Shown: piece by piece, positions 8,745-16,979 of the stretch | Numbering within the stretch: position 1 is the first letter of the stretch | Layout: each line of letters starts with the position of its first letter | DNA from: an uncultured Alistipes sp. | GTDB taxonomy: Bacteria; Bacteroidota; Bacteroidia; Bacteroidales; Rikenellaceae | DNA length: 48,683 nt | Direction: 5' to 3' | Assembly: GCA_910584485.1 (NCBI GenBank) | Contig: CAJUAV010000004.1 | Span: 1-48,683, forward strand | Position numbers and translations under genes: made by a program | Notes under the pieces: model-generated | Seen by the model: the letters and a program-made list of their open reading frames with translations, nothing else | Told to the model about the DNA's origin: nothing | Database searches by the model: none

Positions 8745-9149
8745 CTACTCCTCCTCGCTCGGCAGCTTGAACTCCGTGAAGCCGACGCCGACGAGCAGGT
8801 TGTACCAGGCGAAGCACTTCTTGATGTCCGAGACGTGCACGCGGTCGCGGTCGTACTCGGGCAGCACCTCGGCGAAGGCGGCCTTCAGCTGCTCGGGCGA
8901 GGCTTTGGGGCTCGTCGCCTCCTTGCCGCCCGTGTGGGCGTAGATGCGGGTGAAGACGTCGGCCAGGGCGATGTCCTCGCCCTCGGTGAACATCGAAATT
9001 TCGGTCAGGGCGCTCACCTTCGCGTTGGCGGCGGCGTTCATGCGGCGGCCGTCGAGCAGCGACTCGACGATGACGCCGCGCGTCGATTGCGCGACGTAGC
9101 GGAATAACCCGGGCTGGCCCGAAATGGCCAGAATCTCTTTCAGTTCCAT
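8745..9149 (-). CDS. DUF5606-domain protein
   Basis: This 134-residue protein begins MELKEILAISGQPGLFRYVA, with GVIVESLLDGRR next, the hallmark of the Bacteroidota DUF5606 family. The N-terminal 65 residues look like a small SH3-like beta barrel. The C-terminal half has a KASPEQLKAAFAEVLPEYD helix and a YNLLVGVGFTEFKLP tail. Its function is unknown; the family is widespread and usually single-copy. It starts 60 bases after the MscS stop on the same strand and may share its transcript. Confidence 0.88.
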   Translation of the reverse strand: MELKEILAISGQPGLFRYVAQSTRGVIVESLLDGRRMNAAANAKVSALTEISMFTEGEDIALADVFTRIYAHTGGKEATSPKASPEQLKAAFAEVLPEYDRDRVHVSDIKKCFAWYNLLVGVGFTEFKLPSEEE

Positions 9150-9209
9150 AGGACAGTTTCGTTGTTTGTGTCAGCAGTGTTCGTTTGTTCGGCAGCGGGT
9201 GCCGGTTCC

Positions 9210-10127
9210 CTATTTCTGGGGCATGTGGATATCCAGCTGCGGGAAGGGGAAATGCAGCCCCTTGCCGGGCAGCTCGCGGTAGAAGCGTTCGTTGTTGTCG
9301 AAGAAGACGTCCCAGTAGTCGTCCGTCCGCACCCAGGCGCGCACGGTGAGCGAGACGGCGCTCTCGGCCAGCGACGCGACCCGCACGACGGCCGCGGGAT
9401 CGCGCAGCACGCGGTCGTCGGCTTCGAGGATTTCGAGCAGCGTCCGCCGCGCCGCCTCCACGTCGTCGCCGTAGGCGATCGAGACGCTCCAGTCGACGCG
9501 CCGCTGCGTCGCCGTCGAGGCGTTGTCGACGATGGCCGTGGCGATCGAGTTGTTCGGGATGTAGATCGTGCGGTTGTCGCCCGTCTTGACGACCGTCGAG
9601 AAGAGCTTGATTTCGTGTACGGTGCCCGACTGTCCCTGCGCCGTGATGAAATCGCCCACGCGGTAGGGCTTCATGAGCAGGATCATCACGCCGCCCGCGA
9701 AGTTCTGCGCCGTGCCGCTCAAGGCCATACCGATGGCCAGCGTGGCGGCCGAGGCGACGGCGATGAGCGAGGTGACGTTCACGCCGAGCGTCTGCACGAC
9801 GACCAGCACGAGGATGACCGAGAAGATCACGGCGAGCGCGTTGCGGGCGAAGGTCCGCAGCGACGTGTCGACGTTGCGGCGTTCGAAGACCACGTCGAGC
9901 AGCCGCAGCAGGCGGCGCAGCACCCAGCGGCCGACCAGATAGATGAAGACCGCCACGAGGATCTTCACCAGAATCCAGATCGACTGCGAGAGGAGGTTGC
10001 GCATCACCTCTTCCAGATCGAGGTTGGCGAGCTTGTCGACAGCCTGGGCGAACTTCGCCTTCTGCACGCTGTCGGGCAACATCAGGGGCGCCGCAGGCTG
10101 GGCCTGGGCCAACAGAGACCAAATCAT
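9210..10127 (-). CDS. MscS-family small-conductance mechanosensitive channel
   Basis: This 305-residue protein has an N-terminal hydrophobic stretch and three transmembrane helices: about 45-65 (SIWILVKILVAVFIYLVGRW), about 85-105 (NALAVIFSVILVLVVVQTLG) and the pore helix. The pore helix is rich in Ala and Gly (LIAVASAATLAIGMALSGTA) and is followed by QNFAGGVMILLMKPYRVGDFI, the MscS signature. The cytoplasmic beta domain begins TVHEIKLFSTVVKTGDNR. The family releases solutes during hypo-osmotic shock. I chose ATG 10127 because the upstream frame overlaps the promoter at 10157-10164. Confidence 0.93.
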   Translation of the reverse strand: MIWSLLAQAQPAAPLMLPDSVQKAKFAQAVDKLANLDLEEVMRNLLSQSIWILVKILVAVFIYLVGRWVLRRLLRLLDVVFERRNVDTSLRTFARNALAVIFSVILVLVVVQTLGVNVTSLIAVASAATLAIGMALSGTAQNFAGGVMILLMKPYRVGDFITAQGQSGTVHEIKLFSTVVKTGDNRTIYIPNNSIATAIVDNASTATQRRVDWSVSIAYGDDVEAARRTLLEILEADDRVLRDPAAVVRVASLAESAVSLTVRAWVRTDDYWDVFFDNNERFYRELPGKGLHFPFPQLDIHMPQK

Positions 10128-10156
10128 AAAAATCCGTTGCGAGTAAGTTTCGCCGA

Positions 10157-10164
10157 CAAAAGTA
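10157..10164 (-). promoter_or_regulatory. promoter -7 element of the MscS gene
   Basis: Minus-strand TACTTTTG (10164 to 10157), a full TAnnTTTG match 30 bases before the start at 10127. It is divergent from the serB promoter at 10186-10193. Confidence 0.6.
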
Positions 10165-10185
10165 ACCAAAAAATGAGAATTTCAT

Positions 10186-10193
10186 TAACTTTG
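10186..10193 (+). promoter_or_regulatory. promoter -7 element of serB
   Basis: TAACTTTG matches TAnnTTTG and lies 28 bases before ATG 10221. The -33 TTG is not evident. Confidence 0.6.
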
Positions 10194-10220
10194 TATGAAA
10201 ATCAATCCGACAACGACTCA

Positions 10221-11468
10221 ATGGAACAGCATCGAACCATAACGGCCCCCGCGGACGGGACCGAAATCATCCGCATCAACATTTCGGGCGTCGACCGCGC
10301 GGGCATGATTACCTCGCTGACCGAGATCCTCGCTGCGTACGACGCCTGCATCCTCGATATCGGCCAGGCCAACATCCACCTCTCGCTGACGCTCGGCATC
10401 CTGATCCGCACGACGGCCGACAAATCGGGCTTCATCATGAAGGAGCTGCTCTTCAAGGCCTCGGAGCTGGGCGTGATGATCCGTTTCACGCCGATCCCCG
10501 TCGAGGACTACAACGCCTGGGTGAAGCGGCAGGGCAAGAACCGCTACATCATCACGCTGCTGGGCCGCACCGTCTCGGCGCGCCACATCGCCGAGGTGAC
10601 GAAGGTCATCACCGAGCACGGGCTGAACATCGACGCCATCAAGCGCCTGACAGGTCGCATGCCCCTCGCGAGCGACGAGAGCACGGCCAAGGCCTGCATC
10701 GAGCTCTCCGTGCGCGGCAGCCTCACGGACGACGAGCGCCGCACGATGCAGCAGGGCTTCATGAACCTTTCGGAGATCGGCATCGACGTCTCGTTCCAGA
10801 AGGACGACATCTTCCGCCGCAGCCGCCGCCTGATCTGCTTCGACATGGATTCGACCCTCATCGAGACGGAGGTGATCGACGAACTGGCCGAGCGGGCGGG
10901 GGTGGGCGCCGAGGTGCGCGCCATCACCGAGAGCGCCATGCGCGGCGAGATCGATTTCCGCGAGAGTTTCACGCGCCGCGTGGCGCTGCTCGAGGGGCTC
11001 GACGTCTCGGTCATGGAGGAGATCGCCCGCAACCTGCCGAGCACCGAGGGGTTGGAACGCATGATGACCGTTCTGAAGCGCGTCGGCTACAAGACGGCGA
11101 TCCTCTCGGGCGGCTTCACCTATTTCGGCAAGTACCTCCAGCAGAAATACGGCTTCGACTACGTCTACGCGAACGATCTGGAGGTCGAGAACGGCCGCCT
11201 CACGGGGCGCTATGCGGGCGAGGTGGTCGACGGCCGCCGCAAGGCGGAGCTGCTGCGGCTGCTGTGCCAGTTCGAGAACATCGATCCCGCGCAGGCGGTG
11301 GCTGTGGGCGACGGCGCGAACGACCTGCCCATGTTGAGCCTCGCGGGCCTCGGCATCGCTTTCCACGCCAAACCGAAGGTGAAGGCCAACGCCCGCCAGT
11401 CGATCTCGACGATCGGCCTGGACGGCATCCTCTATTTCCTCGGGCTGAAGGATTCGCAGATCGAATAA
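10221..11468 (+). CDS. serB: phosphoserine phosphatase with N-terminal ACT domains
   Basis: This 415-residue protein has two ACT-like domains (about 10-90, IIRINISGVDRAGMITSLTE, and about 100-185, ITLLGRTVSARHIAEVTKVI), then a HAD phosphatase. The HAD motif I is CFDMDSTLIETE (DxDST, nucleophile Asp). Motif II is AILSGGFTYFG, and motif III/IV is AVGDGANDLPMLSLAGLGIA. SerB makes serine from phosphoserine, the last step of the phosphorylated pathway; the ACT domains probably sense an amino acid. A serine dehydratase lies elsewhere in the window (19827-21038). The DUF5689 lipoprotein begins 12 bases downstream. Confidence 0.96.
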   Translation: MEQHRTITAPADGTEIIRINISGVDRAGMITSLTEILAAYDACILDIGQANIHLSLTLGILIRTTADKSGFIMKELLFKASELGVMIRFTPIPVEDYNAWVKRQGKNRYIITLLGRTVSARHIAEVTKVITEHGLNIDAIKRLTGRMPLASDESTAKACIELSVRGSLTDDERRTMQQGFMNLSEIGIDVSFQKDDIFRRSRRLICFDMDSTLIETEVIDELAERAGVGAEVRAITESAMRGEIDFRESFTRRVALLEGLDVSVMEEIARNLPSTEGLERMMTVLKRVGYKTAILSGGFTYFGKYLQQKYGFDYVYANDLEVENGRLTGRYAGEVVDGRRKAELLRLLCQFENIDPAQAVAVGDGANDLPMLSLAGLGIAFHAKPKVKANARQSISTIGLDGILYFLGLKDSQIE

Positions 11469-11480
11469 TCCCGCTGCGTC

Positions 11481-12236
11481 ATGCGTCGGCTGCTGCTCTG
11501 CCTCGCCTGCCTCGCGGCTGCGTGTTACGACGGCCCCTACGGGGAGCCCGCCGGGGCGCCCGAACCGCCGCCCGTCACCACGTCGCTCGCCGAGCTGCGG
11601 CGGCTTTATCGGGGCGAACCCGTCACGCTCCGCACGCCGATCGTCGTCGCGGGACGCGTCACGACCTCCGACCGCAGCGGCAACTTCTACCGCACGCTGC
11701 TCGTCGAGTCGCAGGGCGGGGCGCTGGAGCTGCTGGCGGGGCTCGATGCCCTCTGCAACGACTATCCCGTCGGCGCCCTCCTCACGCTCCGCCTCGAAGG
11801 GCTGACGCTCGACGAGCGCTTCGGCGTCCTGCAGGCGGGCCGCGCGGCGACGGCCGCCGCAACCTATTCCCTCGACTACCTCGGTTCGCAGGCCGCCCTC
11901 GACCGCTGCCTCTTCCGCCATGCGGAGCCCCTTGAGGCGGTCGAACCGCTGCGGCTGCGCATCGACGAGCTGACGCCCGCCTGCTGCGGACGGCTCGTGC
12001 GGATTGACGGCCTGCGTTACGCCCCCGAGGAGGCGGTGGCCGAAAGCTGCTGGTCGGGTTACCGCCGCTTCGCCGATGCGGAGGGCGGGGCGGTCTTCAC
12101 CTATGTCCGCGCGTACGCCGATTTCGCCGACGAGGAGCTGCCCTACGGCCGCTGTTCGCTGGTCGGGATCCTGCAACGCGACGCGTCGGGCCGTTACCTG
12201 CTCAAATTGCGCGATGCGAAGGATTGTCTGCCGTAG
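11481..12236 (+). CDS. DUF5689-type lipoprotein (first of two)
   Basis: This 251-residue protein has a lipoprotein signal with lipobox LAAAC at residues 11-15, so it is probably anchored in the envelope. The body follows the DUF5689 pattern, an OB-like fold of Bacteroidota: TSLAELRRLYRGEPVTLRT, then VVAGRVTTSDRSGNFYRTLLVE, YPVGALLTLRLEGLTL and RIDELTPACCGRLVRIDGLR. It follows serB by 12 bases and overlaps the next gene by 23 bases. Its function is unknown; related proteins often accompany surface nuclease or carbohydrate systems. Confidence 0.8.
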   Translation: MRRLLLCLACLAAACYDGPYGEPAGAPEPPPVTTSLAELRRLYRGEPVTLRTPIVVAGRVTTSDRSGNFYRTLLVESQGGALELLAGLDALCNDYPVGALLTLRLEGLTLDERFGVLQAGRAATAAATYSLDYLGSQAALDRCLFRHAEPLEAVEPLRLRIDELTPACCGRLVRIDGLRYAPEEAVAESCWSGYRRFADAEGGAVFTYVRAYADFADEELPYGRCSLVGILQRDASGRYLLKLRDAKDCLP

Positions 12237-12981
12237 CCTGCTCGGGCTTTGCATTTTTCTGGGTTTCGCCTGCGACCGCTCGACCCCGCTTTCGGAGGGG
12301 GAGACCCCTGCGGGGCTGTGCTCGATCGCCGCACTGAAGGCCTCGGCCCGTGGTGCGGCGACGCCCCTGCGCGAGGAGATCGCCGTGCGGGGGATCGTCA
12401 CGGCCAACGACCGCTACGGCGAACTGGAGCGGCGGATCGTCGTCGAGGATGCGACGGGCGGTCTCTGCATCGCCCTGGAGGCGGGGGAGCTCTACCGCCG
12501 CTATCCGACCGGCCTTCGGCTGACGATCCGCTGCAACGGGCTGACCCTGTATGACCGCGGCGGCCGCATCGAGCTGATCGCCGACCCCGATGCCCCGTAC
12601 GGCGCGGTCGGTCTGCGGACCGCCGATTTCGGGCGGCACCTGCGGGCGGAGGTCGCAGCCGCCGAGACGCCCCGTCCCGCTCTGCGCCGCATCGACGAGC
12701 TGACGGGCGTCGCGGCCGACACCTACGTGCGGCTGGAGGGGGTCCGCTTCGTCGCAGAGGGCACGTGGTGCCGCCGCGACCCGCTGACGGGGCGTCCCGC
12801 CGCCACGGAGCACACGATCGTCGATCGGGCGGGCTGCCGCCTCCCGATCCGTGTCCCCGCGACGGTTTGCTATGCCGACGAACCGCTGCCTGCGGGCGAG
12901 GGGGCGCTTTGCGGCCTCGTCGAACGCTTCGGCGGCCGCACGACCCTGCGCGTCGTCGACCGCGGCATCTTCTTTTTCTGA
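12214..12981 (+). CDS. DUF5689-type lipoprotein (second, paralog)
   Basis: This 255-residue protein starts at ATG 12214, inside the 3' end of the previous gene. It has the signal and lipobox LGFAC (residues about 16-20). It parallels its neighbour: SIAALKASARG, then IAVRGIVTANDRYGELERRIVVEDATGG, YPTGLRLTIRCNGLTLYDRGG and RIDELTGVAADTYVRLEGVRF. The pair therefore looks like an old tandem duplication that has diverged strongly. The 23-base overlap suggests translational coupling. What the OB-like domain binds is not known. Confidence 0.78.
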   Translation: MRRIVCRSLLGLCIFLGFACDRSTPLSEGETPAGLCSIAALKASARGAATPLREEIAVRGIVTANDRYGELERRIVVEDATGGLCIALEAGELYRRYPTGLRLTIRCNGLTLYDRGGRIELIADPDAPYGAVGLRTADFGRHLRAEVAAAETPRPALRRIDELTGVAADTYVRLEGVRFVAEGTWCRRDPLTGRPAATEHTIVDRAGCRLPIRVPATVCYADEPLPAGEGALCGLVERFGGRTTLRVVDRGIFFF

Positions 12982-13011
12982 ACGGGCTGCGCTTTTTTTT
13001 GCGGATCGGGG

Positions 13012-13041
13012 TTGCGGAACGAACGGAATTTTGTACTTTTA
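13012..13041 (+). promoter_or_regulatory. promoter of ung
   Basis: TTG (13012-13014), 19 bases, then TACTTTTA (13034-13041), one mismatch in the last base of TAnnTTTG. It lies 19 bases before the ATG at 13061. Confidence 0.6.
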
Positions 13042-13060
13042 CGAAAAATTAACCCATCTT

Positions 13061-13723
13061 ATGGAGGTCCGAATCGCCGCCGACTGGAAGGAGCTGTTGC
13101 AGCCCGAATTCGACAAACCCTATTTCGAGGAGCTGATCCGCTTCGTCAAGGCGGAGTATGCGACGCAACGCATCTACCCGCGCGGCAGCAACATCTTCCG
13201 CGCCTTCGACAAATGCCCCTTCGAGCGGCTGAAGGTGGTCGTGATCGGCCAGGACCCCTACCACGGGCCCGGGCAGGCGAACGGCCTCTGCTTCTCGGTG
13301 GCGCCCGGGGTCCCCTTCCCGCCCTCGCTGCAGAACATCTTCAAGGAGGTCGCCGACGATACGGGCACGCCCGTACCCGCGTCGGGCGATTTGGACCGCT
13401 GGGCCGAGCAGGGGGTGCTGCTGCTCAATTCGGTGCTGACGGTGCGCGAGCACCAGGCCGCTTCGCATGCGGGGCGCGGCTGGGAGACCTTCACCGACGC
13501 CGTGGTCCGCACGATCAACGAGCGGCGCGAAGGGATCGTCTACATGCTGTGGGGCAGTTACGCCCAGCGCAAGGGGGCCATCGCTGATCCGATGCGCAAC
13601 TGCATCCTGAAGGCGGTCCACCCCTCGCCCCTCTCGGTCTACCGCGGCTTCTTCGGCTGCCGCCACTTTTCGCAGGCCAACGCCTACCTCGCGGCGCACG
13701 GGCAGGAGCCGATCCGCTGGTAG
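13061..13723 (+). CDS. ung: uracil-DNA glycosylase
   Basis: This 220-residue protein is the normal size for family 1 UDG, which removes uracil from DNA to start base-excision repair. The water-activating loop is VIGQDPYHGPGQANG, with the catalytic Asp. FSV (uracil stacking) follows it, LLLNSVLTVR holds the binding Asn, and the minor-groove loop HPSPLS carries the catalytic His. All key residues are present. It has its own promoter and ends before a strong terminator. Confidence 0.98.
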   Translation: MEVRIAADWKELLQPEFDKPYFEELIRFVKAEYATQRIYPRGSNIFRAFDKCPFERLKVVVIGQDPYHGPGQANGLCFSVAPGVPFPPSLQNIFKEVADDTGTPVPASGDLDRWAEQGVLLLNSVLTVREHQAASHAGRGWETFTDAVVRTINERREGIVYMLWGSYAQRKGAIADPMRNCILKAVHPSPLSVYRGFFGCRHFSQANAYLAAHGQEPIRW

Positions 13724-13743
13724 CACCCGCGCGACGGAATCGA

Positions 13744-13783
13744 AACGGCCCCGACAGCTTTTGCCGTCGGGGCCGTTTTTTTT
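13744..13783. terminator. strong terminator downstream of ung
   Basis: A 12-base perfect stem AACGGCCCCGAC (13744-13755)/GTCGGGGCCGTT (13766-13777), with T8 from 13776. It serves ung and, on the other strand, possibly the convergent permease gene. Confidence 0.9.
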
Positions 13784-13786
13784 CGG

Positions 13787-15007
13787 TTACTGCTTTTGCA
13801 GCGCCTGCCGCAGGCCGAAACAGGTGATGAAGGCGAAGGCCCCGAGGGGGAGCAGGAAGCCCGTCGCCATGCCGGTGCGGCCGACGAGCCCCATGCAGAT
13901 CGGGAAGAGGGCGCCGCCGACGATGCTCATCACGAGCAGCGAGGAGGCCTGCTTCGTCTGCTCGCCCATGCCGCGGACGCCGAGGGCGAAGATCGTCGGG
14001 AACATCGTCGACATGAAGAAGAAGGAGAGGAAGAGGGCCCCCATCGAGAGGCGGCCGAAGGAGCCGACGACCAGCACCATGCAGAGGGTGGCCAGAGCGC
14101 CGAAGAGGGCGAGCAGCCGTGCGGGGGAGATCCACCGCATGAAGAACGAGCCCGAGAGCCGTCCCGCGAAGAAGAGCCCCATGCCGCCGATGCTCAAGAG
14201 CTGGGCAGCGGTCAGCTTCGACATCGCGGGGTCGAGCTCGAGCATGTAGTTGACGAAATAGCTGCCGATGCCCGTCTGGGCGCCGACGTAGAGGAATTGC
14301 GCCGCGAGGGCGTATTTGAAGTGGGGGTGAGCCCACACGGAGCCTTTCGGGGCGCCGTCGCGGGCTGCGTCGAGGCGGGCATCCTGCGCCATCTCCGCTT
14401 CGGGAATGCGGATGCGGGTGAAGAGCAGCGCCACGACCAGCACGCAGGCGCCCACCAGCAGGTAGGGCTTGGCCAGGGCGAAGGAGTCGCTCTCGCCGCC
14501 GAAGATGAGCAGGCCGCCGACGAGCGGGCCGACGATCCAGCCCACGCCGTTGAAGGCGGCGGCGATGTTGATGCGCTGCGCGGCGTAGGCCTCGGGGCCC
14601 ATGCCCGTGGCGCAGGGGTGGGCGCCGTTCTCGATCAGGCAGAGGCCGCAGGCGAGGATGAAGAGGGCCGCGAAGAAGGGATAGGGCGAGTGGACGAACG
14701 AGGCGGGCACGAAGAGCAACGCGCCGAAGGCGAAGAGCAGCAGCCCCGCGAGGATGCCGCGGCGGTAGCCGAAGCGGCGCATGACGGCCCCCGCGGGGAG
14801 CGCCATGACGAAATAGCCGATGTAGACCGAGAACTGCACGAAGCCCGACTGTGCCTTCGACATGTCGAAGGCCTCCTGGAAATGTTTGTTCAGGACGTCG
14901 AGCAGGCCGTGGGCGCAGCCCCAGAGCAGGTAGAGGGTGGCGATGAGCAGAAACGGCACGAAATAGTCGACGCCTGCCGCATTGCGGAACATGGATTTTC
15001 GGGACAT
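13787..15007 (-). CDS. FucP-type sugar:H+ symporter (major facilitator superfamily)
   Basis: This 406-residue protein has about 12 hydrophobic helices. The N-terminal FVPFLLIATLYLLWGCAHGL..LNKHFQ and GLCLIENGAHPCATGMGPE segments, and NIAAAFNGVGWIVGPLVGG, are typical of the L-fucose permease/glucose-galactose transporter branch. It should import a sugar across the inner membrane. The neighbours in the same direction are a RhaM-type mutarotase and a UROD-family protein, suggesting a 6-deoxyhexose, but the substrate is inference. A second in-frame ATG at 14992 (MFRNAAG) is possible. A 528-base repeat-rich gap separates it from rhaM. Confidence 0.88.
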   Translation of the reverse strand: MSRKSMFRNAAGVDYFVPFLLIATLYLLWGCAHGLLDVLNKHFQEAFDMSKAQSGFVQFSVYIGYFVMALPAGAVMRRFGYRRGILAGLLLFAFGALLFVPASFVHSPYPFFAALFILACGLCLIENGAHPCATGMGPEAYAAQRINIAAAFNGVGWIVGPLVGGLLIFGGESDSFALAKPYLLVGACVLVVALLFTRIRIPEAEMAQDARLDAARDGAPKGSVWAHPHFKYALAAQFLYVGAQTGIGSYFVNYMLELDPAMSKLTAAQLLSIGGMGLFFAGRLSGSFFMRWISPARLLALFGALATLCMVLVVGSFGRLSMGALFLSFFFMSTMFPTIFALGVRGMGEQTKQASSLLVMSIVGGALFPICMGLVGRTGMATGFLLPLGAFAFITCFGLRQALQKQ

Positions 15008-15535
15008 GGGGGTTCGGAGTTGGTTGGGTCGGTTTCGGGAAAAGGGAGCGGGGTGTCGGCGGTCGGGTTGTCTTCGGGCAGGGCGGGGTGTCGGCGGTCG
15101 GTGTTTTTGCGGGCGGCGATTCGGTTCGGCGGGCGGGGTTCGGCCGCTGGCGCCCGATATGGCGGCGGTGCCTGCACGAGCGTACGGCGGTGCGGAGGCG
15201 GCGCTGCGCGCAAGGGGATCGGATGCGGCGGGTCGCCCGCGGGTGCCCGGTTCGAGGCTCGGTCGGCGAGGGGCTCGGTCGAGCGGCACGGCTCGTGGCA
15301 ACGGTGCCTGCACGAGTGCAGGCGGTTCGGGGGCGGCAGGTCGCCCGCGGATTGTCCGACACGGCGGCGATGCCTGCACAGACGATCCGTCCGTCGGCAG
15401 GGTGCTGCAACGGTGCTTGCGTGCGACGGGCGCAATACCCGCATGCGACGGCGGATGCTTCCGCCGCCGCATGCGGGCCGCTGCCTCCGCGCGCCTTACG
15501 GTGCGGCCGCTTGCCTGTACGGCGGGCCGAACGGA
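15008..15535. repeat. 528-base GC-rich imperfect repeat region inside the sugar gene set
   Basis: No gene is credible here, although frames stay open by composition. A 19-base unit, GCGGGGTGTCGGCGGTCGG, occurs at 15048-15066 and again at 15083-15101 (period 35). CGGTGCCTGCACGAG occurs at 15166-15180 and 15302-15316, with a degenerate third copy near 15364. The same style of low-complexity DNA occurs at other gene borders in the window. Confidence 0.7.
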
Positions 15536-15859
15536 TCAGTCGAGGTGGAAAACCTCCTCCGCCACCGCCCACCACTCGCCCTCGGCGCGCGTTTCGAGCG
15601 GCTGCTGGCAGGGCATGCAGACCGCCCACCAGCGCTGCGTCTCGGGGTCGGCGGCCATCTTGGCCATGTCGGCCTCGTAGTCCGTGCCCGTGTATTCGTA
15701 GTAGCTGAACAGCAGGCCGTCCTTGTAATAGATGCTGTAGTTGCGGATGTTGCACTCTTTAATCATGCGCAGCACCCCGGGCCAGGCCGCGGCGTGCAGC
15801 TTCTTGTACTCTTCGAGTTTGCCGGGCGTTACCCCGATCACCATTCCGTAGCGTTTCAT
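15536..15859 (-). CDS. rhaM: L-rhamnose mutarotase family protein
   Basis: This 107-residue protein has the RhaM fold signature: MVIGVTPGKLEEYKKLHAAAWPGVL (the Tyr and His pair of the active site), then NIRNYSIYYKDGLLFSYYEY and ETQRWWAVCMPCQQPLE. RhaM interconverts the anomers of L-rhamnose. Here no rhamnose isomerase, kinase or aldolase is near, so the true sugar may differ (rhamnose, fucose or another hexose). The start lies 20 bases after the UROD-family stop, so both are almost certainly one transcript. Confidence 0.88.
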   Translation of the reverse strand: MKRYGMVIGVTPGKLEEYKKLHAAAWPGVLRMIKECNIRNYSIYYKDGLLFSYYEYTGTDYEADMAKMAADPETQRWWAVCMPCQQPLETRAEGEWWAVAEEVFHLD

Positions 15860-15879
15860 TGGGTCGTTTTTTGTCGGGT

Positions 15880-16917
15880 TTATGCGTGTACTGCCTCGAA
15901 CAGCGCTTCGATGTTCGAGGGGTTGATGTCGGGCAGAATCGCCTCGTGGCTGGGCGAAAGGATGAGTCCCGTGGGGAAGACCTCCTTCAGCCGCCGCACG
16001 TCGGCGCGCACCTCGTCGGCCGTGCCGTTGACGAGCAGGTGCTGGGCGTCGACGCCTCCGAAGAAGGCGCCGCGGTCGCCGAAATCGGCCTTCAGCCGCT
16101 CGGCCTGCATGTCGCGGGCGCGCGCCTGGATGGGGTGGATCACGTCGATGCCGAGACCGAACAGGTCGTCGATGATCGGATGGATCGCGCCGCACGAGTG
16201 GTGCACCACCTTCAGACCGTAGCTCTTGGCCTGGTCGACGAGCCGTTTCGTCCCCGGGAAGACGTATGCGCGCAGCTCCTCGGGCGACACCAGCAGCCCG
16301 TTCTGGCTGCCGAAATCGTTGCCGATCAGCACCGCGTCGAGATACCCCTTCGTCGCCTCGTAGAAGATCTCGCCGCAGCGGAGGTAGAAATCGGTGATGC
16401 GGTCGATGACGGCGCGGAACATCTCGGGGGCGATCATCATCGTCAGCAGGGCGTTCTCCATGCCGAAGGCCGAGCAGGCATCCTGGAAATGGGCGGCCCA
16501 CATGATCCCCATGCGGGCGCAATCCGCGGGGGCCTGCTGCGCCAGCCGCCGCGCCTCGGCGAAATCGATGTGCTCCTCGGGGTCGGGCCACGGGAAGGTC
16601 TCGACCAGCGCAGGGTCGGTCATATCTTCGAAGAAGCCCGGCGCGGTGAGGGTCCGCTCGTCCTGCGCGCCCCCGTCGCCGCTCTTGGCGAAGGCGAGCG
16701 AGCAGCCGATGTCGTTCGTCGGCGGGTTGCGGTAGGGGACGGGGATCGGGAAGACGTCGTCGTCGATCTTGCGCTTGAGGGCTTCGATCGAGTCGACGCC
16801 GAAATGGGCGAAGAGCTTCGGCAGGGCCGACGGCACGGGAAGCCCGAGCCACGAGGCGGGACGATCGACCGGCTCGCGGGCGATCGTGGCGAAGAAACGT
16901 TCTCTGTGGGTCATCAT
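15880..16917 (-). CDS. uroporphyrinogen decarboxylase-family protein (not HemE)
   Basis: This 345-residue protein has the UROD/methyltransferase barrel. It begins MTHRERFFATIAREPVDRPASW, with DFGSQNGLLVSPEELRAYVFPG in the middle and VVHHSCGAIHPIIDDLFGLGIDVIHPIQ near the end. The HSCG element and divergence from HemE resemble the MtaA/MetE-like branch and the sugar-associated UROD proteins of Bacteroidota, whose reactions are mostly unknown. Its position as the first gene before a mutarotase and a sugar permease argues for a catabolic role rather than heme synthesis. ATG 16917 or 16914 starts it; the frame's earlier ATG overlaps the promoter. Confidence 0.85.
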   Translation of the reverse strand: MMTHRERFFATIAREPVDRPASWLGLPVPSALPKLFAHFGVDSIEALKRKIDDDVFPIPVPYRNPPTNDIGCSLAFAKSGDGGAQDERTLTAPGFFEDMTDPALVETFPWPDPEEHIDFAEARRLAQQAPADCARMGIMWAAHFQDACSAFGMENALLTMMIAPEMFRAVIDRITDFYLRCGEIFYEATKGYLDAVLIGNDFGSQNGLLVSPEELRAYVFPGTKRLVDQAKSYGLKVVHHSCGAIHPIIDDLFGLGIDVIHPIQARARDMQAERLKADFGDRGAFFGGVDAQHLLVNGTADEVRADVRRLKEVFPTGLILSPSHEAILPDINPSNIEALFEAVHA

Positions 16918-16935
16918 AACGGATTGCGTAACGGA

Positions 16936-16966
16936 CAAATATAACGGTTTTTGCCCGTTTTTCCAA
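16936..16966 (-). promoter_or_regulatory. promoter of the UROD/rhaM gene set
   Basis: Minus-strand TTG (16966-16964), 20 bases, TATATTTG (16943-16936). This is a perfect Bacteroidota promoter 19 bases before the start. Confidence 0.78.
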
Positions 16967-16979
16967 ATCTGCCCGCCTC

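Noticed and set aside
10127..10169. Longer N-terminus for the MscS protein (start at 10169)
   Set aside because: The extra codons overlap the -7 promoter box at 10157-10164, so they cannot be in the transcript from that promoter.
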